64,000 nucleotides of DNA from Bromus sterilis (Eukaryota; Streptophyta; Magnoliopsida; Poales; Poaceae): NCBI GenBank assembly GCA_950022295.1, contig OX465601.1:72549501-72613500 (forward strand). Reading direction: 5' to 3'. The first letter of the stretch is position 1. Each line of letters starts with the position of its first letter. Below, piece by piece: positions 40,892-53,250 of the stretch. The notes beneath the pieces were generated by a model. That model saw only the letters and a program-made list of their open reading frames with translations, searched no databases and was not told the DNA's origin. Both the position numbers and the translations under genes were made by a program.

Positions 40892-43741
40892 TGTTGCGGC
40901 AGAAAATTGCACCGCCGAACACCACGATAACCGTCGTTTTTCTTGACGATGAGCGGATGCTTTTCGAGCAAAGCAACAAAGGTTTCTCGATTACGGAGAG
41001 GAGGGACGGCCGCTTTCCAGAACAAAACGGTAAAGATAATCAAACCCTAAGAAAACTAGAGCTTGCCAAGGAGAAAAACGAACGGAAAAGCAATAGTAAG
41101 AAAATAAATGTGTTTTGATGAGTATCGATTGTTCGGGTTTTTCTCAGTCGGACGTGGCCTATTTAAAGGCACGCAGGACTTTGCGTTAGGGTACACTAGG
41201 ACAATGTCCGTGCGTTGCAACGGAAATATAAACTTTCTTCTTTAAAAATTTTGATGGTGGTGAGATTTCCGATAGAAAATCCTAGACAATCGTGTAGAGT
41301 AAGGCAGTGAAGGAATCGATGAGTCAGTGATCGAAACGAGAGATTAAGTGTTGGATCACGGCGGGCGTGTAGATGTGTCCACAACGGTGTGAATCATGGA
41401 GGCAAGGACACAGAATAGTCTCAAGAGCATGACCTCACGACCATGTATATGACTTGGCGGCATCTAACATTTTTTTGTTGGGAAAGCTCGTCCTGTATTC
41501 GACATCGTCTAACCTTTTATTATAATAAAACTACTCATGTAGGTTACTTCTTAAGAGAAGGATGATAAGTAGAAAATAACGTACTCCGACAAGTAATTCC
41601 GATCTGAAGGAGTGCATTTTTTAGAGATATAAATAACGTATGTACAATGACATGATGAGCCAGTTGGGGTGCGTTTCGGTTAGCGTGCTTTAAAGTCCAC
41701 GTCGGTAGAGCGGTAGCTCAATGCAGCGATGGTGCGCTCCGAGGTGCGACCTTATGTACGCATCATTTTTTTATTTGCCAGTGGCAGCGGCAAGTAATTT
41801 TGTTCAACTACATCGATAATTTTAAAGATTGACGAAAAATCTGAAGAAACCAAATTTAAGAAATAAAAATTCAAATTTATCAAAATTGGACATGGTATTT
41901 TAAAAATATTTCCTTATGAAGCAAACTGAAGTTAGAAAATCAATTATGCTTAGCATTTATTCATTTGGATTATTTAGCGTTTAGGTTTTCATGCAAAAAA
42001 ATTTATATTTGATTATTTTTAAGTTCCATTTTTATCAAAACATGACATGCTAATCTTGGATTATTACGTATTTTCCACGGCGAACAAACTAAATATAGAA
42101 AATACAGTTTCAAATTTATCAAATCAGGACATGCTATTTGAAAAATATTTCCTTATGAAGAAAATTTAAGTTAGAAAATCAATATTATACTTAGCCGTTA
42201 TTCATTTGCATTTTTTAGCTTTTACGGTTTCATACAAAATTTAGCCAAAATGGATTATTTTAAAGTTTCAATTTTATGAAAATAGGACATGCTAATCTTA
42301 GATTATTACGTATTTTTCATGGCGAACAAACTAAATTTAGAAAATAAAGTTTGGAGCAATATATTTTTATGAAAATAAAGATTGCTTGAAATAATGGGAG
42401 ACAATTTTAATCTTAAGATAAAATACCTATGAAGTACGAGAAATTAACTTTATATATTTTAAAAAGGCGCAAACGCATTTAAAATAATACGAATTTTAAT
42501 ACGTGTGAACATTTTTCGTGGTTTGTTTTGTGGGTACACTTTTTCGTGAGTTAGCTACATGTAGGATTTTTTCACGAATGATACAAAAAAATTAAAATCA
42601 GGTGAACATTTTTTTCTGATATTTGGAGCAATATTTTTTTAATGAAAGTAAATATTGCTTAAAACAAAGTGATTTTTAATATTATGATAAAATACATATG
42701 ATGTATGTATAATTAACTTTATATGTTTTGAAAAGGCGCAAATGCATTTAAAATAATACAATATAGTAAAATACGTGTAAATTTTTCGTGAGTTTTTTTT
42801 TGCAACCGATATTGATATTTAGCGCACATAATATTTTATTGAGCCATTATGTCTCTTATTGTCACATCCAATTAATATTTAGCGCACATATTTTTTACCA
42901 GGCCTTTATATCTCCTTTTTACTATCATAACCAACCGTTGTAATAATATGAGAGAGAAATTCCCTTTGTTTTTCTACTGGTTTATTTATTTTAGATAGAG
43001 GCTACTTTCTTTCTTTAGGAATACATGTGGCTTGCTTATTTTCAGTTGACCCGTACATATACATATTTTTTTACATAATAATTGTTTTTTAAGAAAGTGT
43101 GTAAAATTGATTTAAAATAATAATGTGAATAGAGGCCAGCCTTGCTTTTAAGCACAAATATAAAAGCAGCCTGGGCTGAGGCCCATTGTAGCAACAGAAA
43201 GAAAAACAAAGTGCTGTGAGCGTCACATTGCAAAGAAGCAGCCTGGGCTGAGGCCCAATGTAGCAACAGAAAAAACGAATCATTTTCTCACTTAAAATAG
43301 GATTGCGGGTTTATTTTGTACAAAGGGAGGGGCTTTTTAGCAAAAATGTAAAAACGGACTAAGAAAGCCACCGCCCTTTATTATTAGGTATAGATATAGA
43401 TGAGTAGTAGGAGTCTAAAGCTGAAACCGAATAAGCCAGTACGGATAACTAGCAGGAGTCTAAAGCTGAAACCGAATAAGCCACGTACAGATACGCTTGG
43501 GCCATAAGAAAAATAATAAAATAATTGACTGAATCCATCAGGACGAGCTAGTCATCCGTGGCGCGAGCATATCTCTGAATCAGCACAACTTGCCCTTGAC
43601 TCGCTTAGTCCAGGGATTACTTCAATATTGGCTTCATGCATACTGTAACCAAGGCTGCCCTTTAAACTAACAAGAAGTTCAAGTATATATGTCAGCTAAT
43701 AATCCAACCATAACCATTTAAACTAATTTGGCTTATATACA
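40892..43741 (-). repeat. 3' LTR of the minus-strand Tat element, interrupted by a Helitron
   Basis: The plus-strand left edge TGTTGCGGCAG matches the edge at 51,069, and the right edge is ...GGCTTATATACA. Homology to the other LTR covers 40,892-41,195 and 43,401-43,735. The gap is the Helitron. Near 43,401-43,490 a ~45-bp phrase ('aggagtctaaagctgaaacc') is directly duplicated; the other LTR has one copy. Confidence 0.8.
41196..43400 (-). mobile_element. Non-autonomous Helitron (2.2 kb) in the left LTR
   Basis: On the minus strand it starts TCTATATCTATACCTAATAA (from 43,400) and ends CCGTTGCAACGCACGG (hairpin CCGT/ACGG) then ACATTGTCCTAG at 41,196. Host bases are A on the 5' side and T on the 3' side; joining them restores the undisturbed LTR sequence at 51,371-51,374 ('gtacatgag'). 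The interior is AT-rich with two long related blocks (about 41,820-42,060 and 42,100-42,350; 42,300-42,520 and 42,600-42,800), showing internal duplication. A repeated phrase 'cagcctgggctgaggccca' occurs at about 43,168 and 43,240. No Rep/helicase. Confidence 0.9.
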
Positions 43742-43833
43742 AATGCTTAGGGCGATGTCGAATGAACGCACCGGCCATGTTTTCTCAGGGTGATATTTCA
43801 AATAATATATCGGCCACGACATCCTCAAGCCTC

Positions 43834-44984
43834 CTACCACATGCTAGGATAGTATTTTTTCAAATATTTTTCACTGAGAGCTTTGGACAACTTCTCTCCC
43901 TGCAAAGATTGTACAAAATATGAACTTTCAGGAACAATCTCTACAACTTTATATGGACCCTCCCAACTCGGCGACCATTTGCCGAATTTTCTATCTCTAG
44001 TTCCAATGGATAAAATCGTTTTCCATACTAAATCTCCTATCTGAAACGACTTTTCCTTTACCTTTTTGTTATAAGCCTTAGCTACTCTTAGTTTTTCTTT
44101 TTCAAATTCTCGTAAAGCTCTTAGTCTTTCTTCTGGAACATCATCTATTATGTCCATCATCAAATTATTATAGTCTACAGCCGACAAATCATTTTGTCTG
44201 GCCACTCTAAGAGCCTGTAAGTTAACATCCACGGGTAACACCGCCTCCTGGCCATATACTAGCTCAAACGGTGTGACTTGAGTCGCGCCGTGCTTAGATA
44301 TCTGATGAGCCCATAAAGCTCCGAAAGCACTTCATGCCATCTTTTAGAATGCTCCTCAATTTTTTTTATAAGCTTAATTAAAGTTTTATTGCTAGATTCG
44401 GCCTGCCCATTAGCTTGAGCATTATAAGGCGACGAATTCAACAACTTAATTCCAAAATATTCGGCAAACTCACGAAATTGATGAGACATAAAAGAAGCAC
44501 CTTCATCAGTAGTTAAAATTTGAGGGATACCGAATCTATGAATAATATGCTCTAAAACAAAATTAATAACTTCCGTATGAGTCATATTTTTTAGAGGAAC
44601 TGCTTCGGTCCATTTAGTAAAATAGTCTGTGGCTACTAGGACGAAGCGATGTCTCTTAGAAGATGAAGGATGTATCTCACCAATAAAATCTAAGCCCCAT
44701 CCTCTAAATGGCCATGGCTTAATTATGGGATTCAACATAGCCGCGGGCGCTAATTGTATATTGCCAAATTTATGACACGCCTTACAGCCTCTATAATAGC
44801 GAAAGCAATCTTCTAACAAAGTCGGCAAATAAAAACCTGCTCTCTTTAATAACCATTTCATTTTATGAGCCGACTGATGTGTTCCACATATACCTTCTTG
44901 TACTTCACCCATAGCTAATGTAGATTGGTCAGAATCCAAGCATAACCCATCTATAGTTCGGCGATATAGTTCGTCATCCAACAA
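43834..44984 (-). pseudogene. Integrase of the minus-strand Tat element
   Basis: The frame 44,984-44,259 carries the H2C2 zinc-binding module (GTHQSAHKMKWLL ... YYRGCKACH) and the core: Asp in ATDYFTKW, Asp in LTTDEGASF (usual TDNG), Glu in NGQAESSNK. A frameshift near 44,265-44,300 is followed by the C-terminal part (44,241-43,834) with IGDLVWK and WEGPYKVVEI, ending YLKKYYPSMW. The chain is inactive as it stands. Confidence 0.9.
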
Positions 44985-45297
44985 AATATATTTTAAAGCT
45001 TGCCGCTGAATTTTCCTATCTCTGGTTTAACTTGGATACTTTAAATGATTAACTAAAGGATTTCTCCAATCTACATGTTCGAAATTATTACTTAATTCGG
45101 TCACTTGTGAGCTGCACCAGATTTACATTGCATTGTATTGCTAGTTGTTCAACGGTCACAAAACCAAGTGCATCATGTGGCAAAGTCTCCAACATGATAG
45201 ACTTATTTACTACATCAGCATGCATCGGTTTTTCCAAAATACTTTTTTTTCCTCTACTAATGTGATACTAGATGCTTGTTGTGCTAAACAATTCGCT

Positions 45298-47225
45298 CTA
45301 GAATTTTTGTTCCCTAGGTATATGATGAATAGTGAATGTATCCAGGGACTTGATTATATCTAAACATCGGTCCAAGTAATTATTTAGCAGACCATCAAAA
45401 CATTGGTATTCGCAATTAATTTGTTGCACGACCAGAAGCGAATCACCAAAAGCATCTATATCCTTTACGCCCATATCAACTAAATTTTGTAAACCAAACA
45501 ATAAAGCTTCATACTCTGCTTGATTATTAGTACAATTATATTCTAAATGGACCGATGTTTCGTACATAACATTATTAGGTGAAATTAAAACATTGCCGAC
45601 GCCTTGTCCCTCTCTACAAACCGATCCATCAAAATAAAGTTTCCATGGGCATACACTAACATAATTAATATCTTCTTCATCCTTAATTCTATGATCAACA
45701 ATAAAATCGGCGATAACTTGACTTCTCATAGTACGCAACGATTCATATACTAAGTCATATTCTATTAGTGAATAAGCCCATTTACCAAACCTACCACTAA
45801 GAATCGGTTTTTGCAACATGTGTTTAACCACGTCGGCTTGACAAGCTACTACACATGTACTAGACAGTAAATAAGGTCGAAACTTGGTACATGCATAATA
45901 TAAACATAAGCATAATTTTTCAATAAACACATGCCGAGTTTCGGCGTCAAGCAAATGACGACTTAAATATGCAATGATGTACTCTTTGCCGCCATCTTCA
46001 TGCACCAACACCGCGTCGATCACTTTGTCTTGTGCATCAATGTATAACCTGAACGGCGTACCAGACTTGGGTGCACGCAATACCGAAGGACTCAACAAAT
46101 ATTTCTTTATGTTATCAAAAGCCTCCTTTTGTTCTGCCCCCAAGTGAATTCGGTTTCATTCTTTAGCGGAAGCAATGGAACAAATGATTCAATTTTCCCT
46201 GCAAGGTTAGATATGAATCGTCTCAAGTAATTAATCTTCCCCAACAATTTTTGCACATCCATTTTGCAAGTCGGCTCCTCCAGGTTTTTAATTGCTTCCA
46301 CCTTCTTAGGATCAATCTCTATGCCATGTTCATGAATTATAAATCCTAAGAACTTTCCAGTCGACACACCATCAGCACATTTAAGGGGATTCATCTTTAA
46401 CCCATACTTACGCATCCTTTCAAAACCCAATTGTAAATCGGCTAAGTGATGATCAAATCCATCCGATTTAACAACTATGTCATCAATATATATTTCTAAT
46501 ATGACGCCTAGCCAATCATGAAATATTAAATTCATAGCTCGTTGATATGTAGCGCCAGCATTTTTCAAACCAAACGTCATGACTACGCACTCAAATAAAT
46601 CGACAAAGCCAGGGCAACGAAAAGCAGTCTTAGAAATATCTTGTTCGGCCATAAATATTTGATTGTAACCTGCATTACCATCTAAAAAACTGATAACTCT
46701 ATGTCCCGAGGCATCGTTAATAAGCATGTCGGCAATAGGCATAGGATATTCATCTTTCGGAGTGGCCTTATTCAGATCTCTAAAATCAACACATATTCTA
46801 ATTACACCGATGTTTTTCTTTTCAACAGGAACAATATTAGAAACCCACTCGGCATATCTACATGGCCGAATAAATCCAGCTTTCAACAACCGATTAATTT
46901 CCTCTTTGATGCGGTCATACATATTAGGATTAAAAAAATTGTGATGTTGTTTATGCGGCCTAAAACCAGATTTAATAGCTAATCTATGCTCAGCTAGATC
47001 TCTACTTAAACCAGGCATTTCAGTATAATTGCAAGCAAAGCAATCAACAAATTCTTTGAGTAACTCGGTTACCTTGCTTTTCTCATCGGTCTTCAAATTA
47101 GCATTGATAAAGGTAGGCCTCGGAATGCTTCCATCACCAATATCTATCTCCTCAAGCGGATCAGCCGATGAGAATCCATGTCCAAGCTTTTCCATGTCTT
47201 CAAATTCTTCAATGGTTTCATGCAT
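45298..47225 (-). pseudogene. Reverse transcriptase and dual RNase H of the minus-strand Tat element
   Basis: RT frame 47,225-46,107: CVDFRDLNKATPKDEYP, FLDGNAGYNQI, FGLKNAGATYQR and the catalytic YIDD (residues 246-249). A frameshift near 46,140 leads to the frame 46,143-45,298. This has a degenerate gypsy RNase H (LYIDAQD, YLSRHLLDAETR) and then the additional RNase H (LYFDGSVCREGQG, NNQAEYEALLFGL, AFGDSLLVVQQ), the Tat hallmark. The catalytic YIDD is intact, although the polyprotein is broken. The region 44,985-45,297, between RNase H and integrase, holds further degraded linker sequence. Confidence 0.92.
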
Positions 47226-47290
47226 ATCACTCTTTCCGGAACGATACAGTGCGTTTTTGAACCATTTAATACTATCATCTGTATTATCAT

Positions 47291-48136
47291 TTAAATAGAT
47301 AGATTATTAAGCCGAGCTATATCACCCGGCTGTACATTTATAGGTACAAAACCATCTCTACCTACACTAATGTAGTCATAATCCGATAGGTCCCTACCGG
47401 TCAAGCATTGCATGTCACCGAGTTGCCAATCAACCGGCGCTTCTGTCATAGCTATGCAAGCTGAATCATCTTCCCTAATTACCTCCACATCATCATTTAC
47501 CCATTGAATTAAGCACTGATGCAGATTAGAATGAATGCAGCAATTCGAGTGAATCCAGTCGGGTCCCAACAGAACATTGTACCGACCCTTGACATCAACC
47601 ACAAAAAATGCAGTCGGCAATGTCTTGCTTCAGATTGTGAGCTCCATAGAGATTACTCCCTTAGCTTCAGACATGTCTCCAGAGAACCCACTAAGTGTCA
47701 TGTTGGTCTTCATTAACTCACTCTCTTTTCGGTCCAATTTAGAAAGAACCGAAAATGGCATAATATTAACCCCAGCGCCGCCGTCAACAAGCATGCGCCC
47801 AATAGGCTTACCATCAATATGATCCATGATGAATAATGGCTTTAGGTGCTGCTCGGGATTCTCCGGCTTCTCAAATGTAGCATTTTTTGGACCAAGAACA
47901 AGCTCTGCTACCTCAGCCTTGGGCGCACGAAATTCAGCGGGTAATGCAAATACCATATTAATATCCATATCACTAAGTATTTCATCGCTATATTCAGCAG
48001 CCTCATCATCAACCGTGTCATCCGCGGGGTCATCAATCAGTTCGTCGACGGGGTCATCAACAGTGTCATTCACGGGGTCATCAATCGGGTCATCGACGGG
48101 ATCATCAGCCGTGCCATCGGCGAGGTTGTCAGTCAT
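47291..48136 (-). pseudogene. Aspartic protease region of the minus-strand Tat element
   Basis: On the minus strand, 48,136-47,630 holds an acidic linker and then IGRMLVDGGAGVNIMPF. This is the retropepsin-like active-site block, with Asp in D-G-G in place of the canonical D-S/T-G. The frame 47,620-47,291 continues with FFVVDVKGRYNVLLGPDWIH, the flap/C-terminal hydrophobic block common in Tat proteases. A stop or frameshift near 47,625 separates them. The protease would normally cut the polyprotein. Confidence 0.85.
48005..48130 (-). repeat. 12-bp coding minisatellite giving DDPVDDPI acidic repeats
   Basis: On the minus strand about nine 12-bp units encode a run of the type DDPVDDPIDDPVNDTVDD ahead of the protease. 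On the plus strand it appears as repeated 'gggtcatcaa/gacggg' words. The array is inside the gag-protease linker of the retroelement. Confidence 0.85.
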
Positions 48137-49473
48137 GTCACCTTCTGCTTCATTCTCCTCCGCAATGATGCGCTTCTATTTCCAAATTTTTGCAGACATC
48201 ATTGGTCTATCCCGATTGAACATTTCATCACGTTGTTTCTCGGCTATTTCTTCCGTGATCTCCAGTGCACGCAACCGATGTACTAGTCATTTCTGAGTGT
48301 GTGTTAATCCTGTCGGGCACCAACGAGGTGCAGGTTTGGTTCCTGGAACGACTGATTTAATTCCGCTGCCCCCGGAGTTTTTCGGCCTGTACTGATGCAT
48401 TGTGGTTCGAGGGACAAATACTCTGTTATTGGCCAAAATAACTTTCTGCCGATCAGGTACACCTCCTGCTGCAACCTTCCGGCTTCCACTGCAACTTGGA
48501 TTCCCATACTGATTAAACGAGCCAAAAACAACTGGAGATCTACTAGTGAATGTATGTAACATTCTCTCATGGCTGGATCGGTGGTGCTAACTGAACCAAT
48601 TCTTTGATTAGCACTAGAAGAGGCAACGAGTGTATTAACCAAGCCTTTCTTTTATGTAATAGCATCCTTTTCCTGCACCATTGTACGCTTCACTGCACCA
48701 ATGTTTTCTGTTCCTGTGATATTTTTAGCATGTCCAGCTGATTGGCCTTCGTCAATTTTCAGAGCATGAGCAGTATCTAAATCATTTGATGTTCTTTCCG
48801 GTTCAGGTTCAGCACGCTTAACCGGCACCCACACGACGCTTTTGTCCACCCTGGTAGGCTGGTACTGGTGATCGACTCCCTTGAATCATAATGGCATCGT
48901 GTGATCTAGCTCCTTCATTAAACCGAGGCCTTTTCTCATGTATTGCTGGTCTGAACATAGGCCTCAACGGAATCTATCTCGGCTGAAAATAACCTGCTGG
49001 CCCAGTAGAGTATGGTGCCCAAGGATGAAAACCCCATGGATAAAACTACGAATACATAGGAGGTGCACATCCCCAATAAGCCGGCTCCATTGGAAAATAG
49101 GGTTGTTGATCACATGAGTCTCGTCTCCAATGCTCATGCCCCCCGGTCCGGATGGAGACCTAGGACGCTTGACGCCTCCAAGCCGATTAAACACATTGCT
49201 GGCCTTGCGTGCAGTATATTTCTTCAACAACATGTTAACTGTCGGCTTTGGTCTCGGAGCTTGTCTCCTTTTTCCATTAACTTTCCACACTCCTACTTAT
49301 GGATTTTTCGGTTTGATCATCCTTGGAGGAGCACTATCATCAACAATATTTTTTTCTTTTGCAGACTCGGTCTGATCCAACCGAATAAGCATTTTCCTAC
49401 TCTCAAACTCGACCATGTTGATGGGAAATGGGTTGCTATCAAGCTTCATCTTAGAGCCCTCGGTAAATGTCAA
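48137..49473 (-). pseudogene. Degraded gag-protease spacer of the minus-strand Tat element
   Basis: Only short minus-strand frames remain (48,287-48,562; 48,652-48,849; 48,964-49,290). They have no clear domain; WKVNGKRRQAPRPKPTVNMLLKKYTARKA in the last frame (as a description of its basic character) looks like a nucleic-acid-binding linker. They are separated by stops and shifts and follow the zinc-knuckle remnant directly. Confidence 0.5.
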
Positions 49474-49719
49474 TCATCCTTCATTAATGGCCGATTGCAC
49501 CTGTCGACGAAACACATTACAATCATTAGTAGCATGAGAAAAAGAATTATGCCACTTACAATAATCTCTTTTACCCAATTCTTCTGGAGGTGGCATTACA
49601 TGACCTTCTCGTACCCTAATTAATTTTCCTTGCAGTAACATATCAAAAATTCTATCACACTTGCTAACATCAAAAGTGTATTTAATTTCTTCTCTTCTAG
49701 CAGGTGTAGGTTTCAACAC
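49474..49719 (-). pseudogene. gag C-terminal zinc-knuckle-like remnant
   Basis: The frame contains YCKWHNSFSHATNDCNVF, the Cys/His signature that follows gag in many Tat elements, preceded by KCDRIFDMLLQGKL. It joins the gag frame upstream after a short disturbed gap (49,720-49,763). Confidence 0.8.
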
Positions 49720-49763
49720 ATTACATGCAAAAGGTTTTTACTTTGACGCTTGAACCCATTTGG

Positions 49764-51046
49764 CTACACATATATAACCATAGTCACATCTGAAAGTCTA
49801 AGTTTAGTTTCACTGCCATAAAAATACTCATGAAATTTCTGCTCCAATTGTGGCCATGTTGAAATTGAATTAGGAGCTAGCGATGTAAACCATGTAAAGG
49901 CAGTACCGGAAAAACTTAATGGAAATAATTTTACTCTATAAACATCTGATGTACCGACCTCGCTACATTGCGCTAAAAATTTCCCTATATGCTCAAAAGT
50001 TGACCTACCATCTTCTCCCGTGAATTTAACAAAATCTGGAATTCTAAAACCACGAGGATATGATGTCGAGTCAAAACAATCAGGATATGGTTTTTGATAT
50101 GCATGTGCTCTATCTTTAGGCTCTAAACCAAATTCTCTAAATATGCTAGTAAGATGATCCCTAAAATTATCATTAGGCTGTGGAGAATTTGTCTGTGGAG
50201 CATATGGAACACAAACACACGGTGAAAACTCCGGCAATGAAATTTGAGCATGCGATGTTTGCAACGGAGTGCCACAAAAATACGAATCGGGCACCGGCTC
50301 ATATGGAACCCCGGTACCGACATACTGCAGCGGTGGCGTATTATATGCTACTGTTTGATAGAAAGGTTGCTGCAAATTAGGATTTAAAATAACACTTCGG
50401 TTATTTTTACTGTAAATCTGTGGAGCCGAAGTTGAAATAGCAGGAGCAGCAAAACTAGGAGCCATATTATTAGCCGAACTACTAACATGGTTCCGGCCAT
50501 CCAGATTGTTATTTAATGTGGCGTGAGGTTGTTGTGTACTACTAACCGATGCACCAGGTACGTGCATGTTACTAGGCAAATTAGTGAACCTATTATTTTC
50601 TAGAGGCATCGGTCTTTTACCAAAATTGTCATCGTTAATCTGCAGCATAACTGAACGAACATGACGTGGTATACTATCTTCAAGTTGCTCAAATTTACTA
50701 GCTACAACTCTAATTGTGCGTGACATCTCTGCCATGTCCGAACCATATTAACTAGCTACAGACACATCAATAAGATGAGCAATTTCTTCGGTTGGATTTT
50801 TTACCTCAGCGCCGAGCGGCCCGGAAGGACTCGACGCAGCTACCTTCTTGATGACGCCGTTCCTTGTCTTCTGGAATCCGGTCAACATTAGATTCATCTT
50901 CTCAGCCTTTTCTTCCTTGAGCACACGCTCGAGCTCACGTCGATCATCTTTAGATAGATCACCAAGTGTGACGGCGATGATGTTGTCCGGGTCGAATTCG
51001 CTCCCGTTCTTGAGATCGGAGTTAATCGTGGGTCTTTTTTTCTTCG
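49764..51046 (-). pseudogene. gag of the minus-strand Tat element
   Basis: The leader part 51,046-50,748 (KKKRPTINSDLKNGSEFD...) is cut by an in-frame TAA at 50,748-50,750. The same frame resumes and runs to 49,764. Residues near the end (RGFRIPDFVKFTGEDGRS ... FPLSFSGTAFTWFTSL ... LEQKFHEYFYG) are a clear Retrotrans_gag capsid domain. The middle is Pro/Asn/Gln-rich and probably disordered. Confidence 0.88.
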
Positions 51047-51065
51047 TCCCAAGTGGAGTCGCCAA
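51047..51065 (-). other. Primer-binding site of the minus-strand Tat element
   Basis: On the minus strand, TTGGCGACTCCACTTGGGA starts a few bases after the LTR end at 51,069. TGGCGACTC-type sites, pairing with an Arg tRNA, are known from Tat/Ogre elements. It differs from the PBS of the plus-strand element at 25,513. Confidence 0.6.
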
Positions 51066-51068
51066 TTG

Positions 51069-52622
51069 TGTTGCGGCAGAAAATTGCACCGCGCAACACC
51101 ACGATAACCGTCGACTTTCGCGACGATGAGCGGATGCTTTTCGAGCAAAGCAACAAAGGTTCCTCGATTACAGAGAGGAGGGACGGCCGCTTTCCAGGGC
51201 AAAACGGCAAAGATCATCAAACCCTAGAGAAACTAGAGCTTGGCAGAGGAGAAAAACGAACGGAAAAGCTATACGTAAGAAAATAGATGTGTTTTGATGA
51301 GTATCGATTGTTCGGGGTTTTCTCAATCGGCCGTGGCCTATTTAAAGGCATGCATGACTTGGCGTTAACGTACATGAGTAGGAGTCTAAAGCTGAAACCG
51401 AATAGGCCACGTACTGATACGCTTGGGCCACAAGAAAAATAATAAAATATCCGGCTAGATTTGCCTAATCAAAAATCTTCTAATATACTAAACCCCCTAG
51501 GGTAGAAGTGATCAGAATCAATTTTGATTTGGTCATACCCCTGATCTATGTAAACTATATTTTTCTTTTTAGCTTCCTAGGGGTGGATGTCATGTGAGTA
51601 AATTGAGAACTTAATTTTGACTTGGTCATAACCCTTAATAATGTATGTAAACTATTTTTTTTCCTTTTATTGTTTTCTTAGAATTTTTTTTATTTTTTTA
51701 CATGAACATTGTTAACATTTATTTTTTCTATAAAAATGAATGACATTTTTTTATGTTTTGTACGTCGGTGCTATAGTAAATAATTATCTATTTAACGATC
51801 AAACAATTTAGTTCATGCAATAGATGTCGTTCAAAAAAATAGATATAATAGACGCAATTACTTGATACTCTTTTCTAACGTTACTTGGCGTTTTGAAACT
51901 AATATATCTTTAACTTTACTAAACTTTTAAATTTTGAAGTCTTCTCGTTCAGTTGAGGTCTTTAGTTTAAAATTGGCTACAAAATTTTATTAAATTGTTA
52001 CCTTAGGCTTTATAATGAAATATTTTGATGGATGTGCTCTTTTAATAAAAAATGGATGGCGTGAGTTTTGGTTGACGAAAAGAAAGCGATGCCTACGATA
52101 AATGTAGTACCATCATACGACACATCATCGACAATATAGTAAACTTCATCGTGTGTACTAACCTCCTAACCAATCTGTCACATCATAGAAGGATGCCTAG
52201 CTGAGACACATTAAAAATTATCTTCCGATCAAACGATAAGAAGGATCCATCCAAACAACACATAAATTAAAAACTTAAAAAACTAACACATAAAAATAAA
52301 CCATATACAATTCAAAAGCGTAAATGGCGCGGCAAAGCGCGCATTGCACTTCTAGTAATAACTAATCATCATGTACTACTCCAACGTGATCAACACCTAA
52401 CCAAGCATGCACCTGAATCCATCAGGACGAGCTAGTCTTCCGTAGCGCCAACATATCTCTGAATCAATACAACTTGCCCTTTTCACGCTTAGTCCAGGGA
52501 TTACATCAATATTGGCTTCATGCATACTGTAACCAAGGTTGCAGTTTAAACTAACAAGAAGTTCAAGTATATATGTCAGCTAATAATCCAACCATAACCA
52601 TTTAAATTAATTTGGTTTATAA
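51069..52622 (-). repeat. 5' LTR of the minus-strand Tat element, interrupted by a Helitron
   Basis: Edge TGTTGCGGCAG at 51,069, homologous to 40,892. Homology to the left LTR covers 51,069-51,450 and 52,411-52,620. The Helitron 51,476-52,355 lies between. Flanking 51,451-51,475 and 52,356-52,410 are LTR sequence missing from the left copy (or added here). The right edge is approximate. Confidence 0.8.
51476..52355 (+). mobile_element. Non-autonomous Helitron (880 bp) in the right LTR
   Basis: It starts TCTTCTAATATACTAAACCC after an A and ends GCGCGGCAAAGCGCGC (hairpin) then 'attgcacttctag' before a T. A|T insertion and the CTAG end make the call firm. No coding capacity. It is oriented opposite to, and differs in sequence from, the Helitron in the partner LTR. 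Confidence 0.9.
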
Positions 52623-52999
52623 AATACCAGGTAGCCAAATTATGTATTTAACAGAACTACTAGTTGATGGTAAATCCTATTTGACGCACATATGGTAAAT
52701 CGAAAATTCGTGGCTTCGGTAAAGTGAGTCGCCAATTGGGTGTACGGGTTCATGTGATGTCATTTGCTTCTGTTTCGTGAGTTTTAAGCATTTATTTTTA
52801 AAAAAAATTCTATGATTGTTTGCATTCGATTTTTTCATCAGTATTCAGAGGTTTTGCTCCGGTTTTTCATTTTTCTATTTTGTTTTTTTTTCATGTTTCC
52901 TTTTTTTTTATGTTTATTGTATAATTAATCATCATATATTGAAGAATTTTTCATCATATACTTATGAAGAAGTTCACAATGCATTTTAAAAATGTTCAT

Positions 53000-53250
53000 C
53001 GTGTATTATAAAAATCTTTATTGTTTATTAAGAATTGTTCAACGTGTACTACAGAATGTTCATTTATAATTAAATATGTTCATCATACATTAAGAAATTG
53101 TTCAATGTATACCACAAAATATTCATTGTGTATTAAAAAATTATTTAGCATCTTCTTAAATATTTTTACTATTTTTCTAAAATAATTCAATGTGTATTAA
53201 AAATTCATTAACTGTGTATTCGAAAATTCTTCAGCATATATATATTCGTA
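53000..53250 (+). repeat. Degenerate ~30-bp repeats with TGTTCATCGTGTATTA core
   Basis: About eight diverged copies of a 'tgttca(t/a)cgtgta(t/c)ta(t/a)aaaa' word follow one another. A similar, weaker series lies at 54,200-54,450. Confidence 0.6.

Larger units (their letters stand above)
40892..52622 (-). mobile_element. Decayed Ty3/gypsy Tat-lineage retrotransposon, minus strand
   Basis: Minus-strand order: LTR (52,622-51,069, with Helitron), PBS (51,065-51,047), gag, zinc-knuckle remnant, protease, RT, RNase H, second RNase H, integrase, LTR (43,741-40,892, with Helitron). The additional RNase H places it in the Tat lineage. It is quite different in sequence from the element at 25-37 kb. 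Without the Helitrons the LTRs are about 645 and 674 bp. The target duplication was not found (left flank GAATT), so the right edge is approximate. Multiple frameshifts and stops across all domains make it older than the plus-strand element. Confidence 0.9.
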
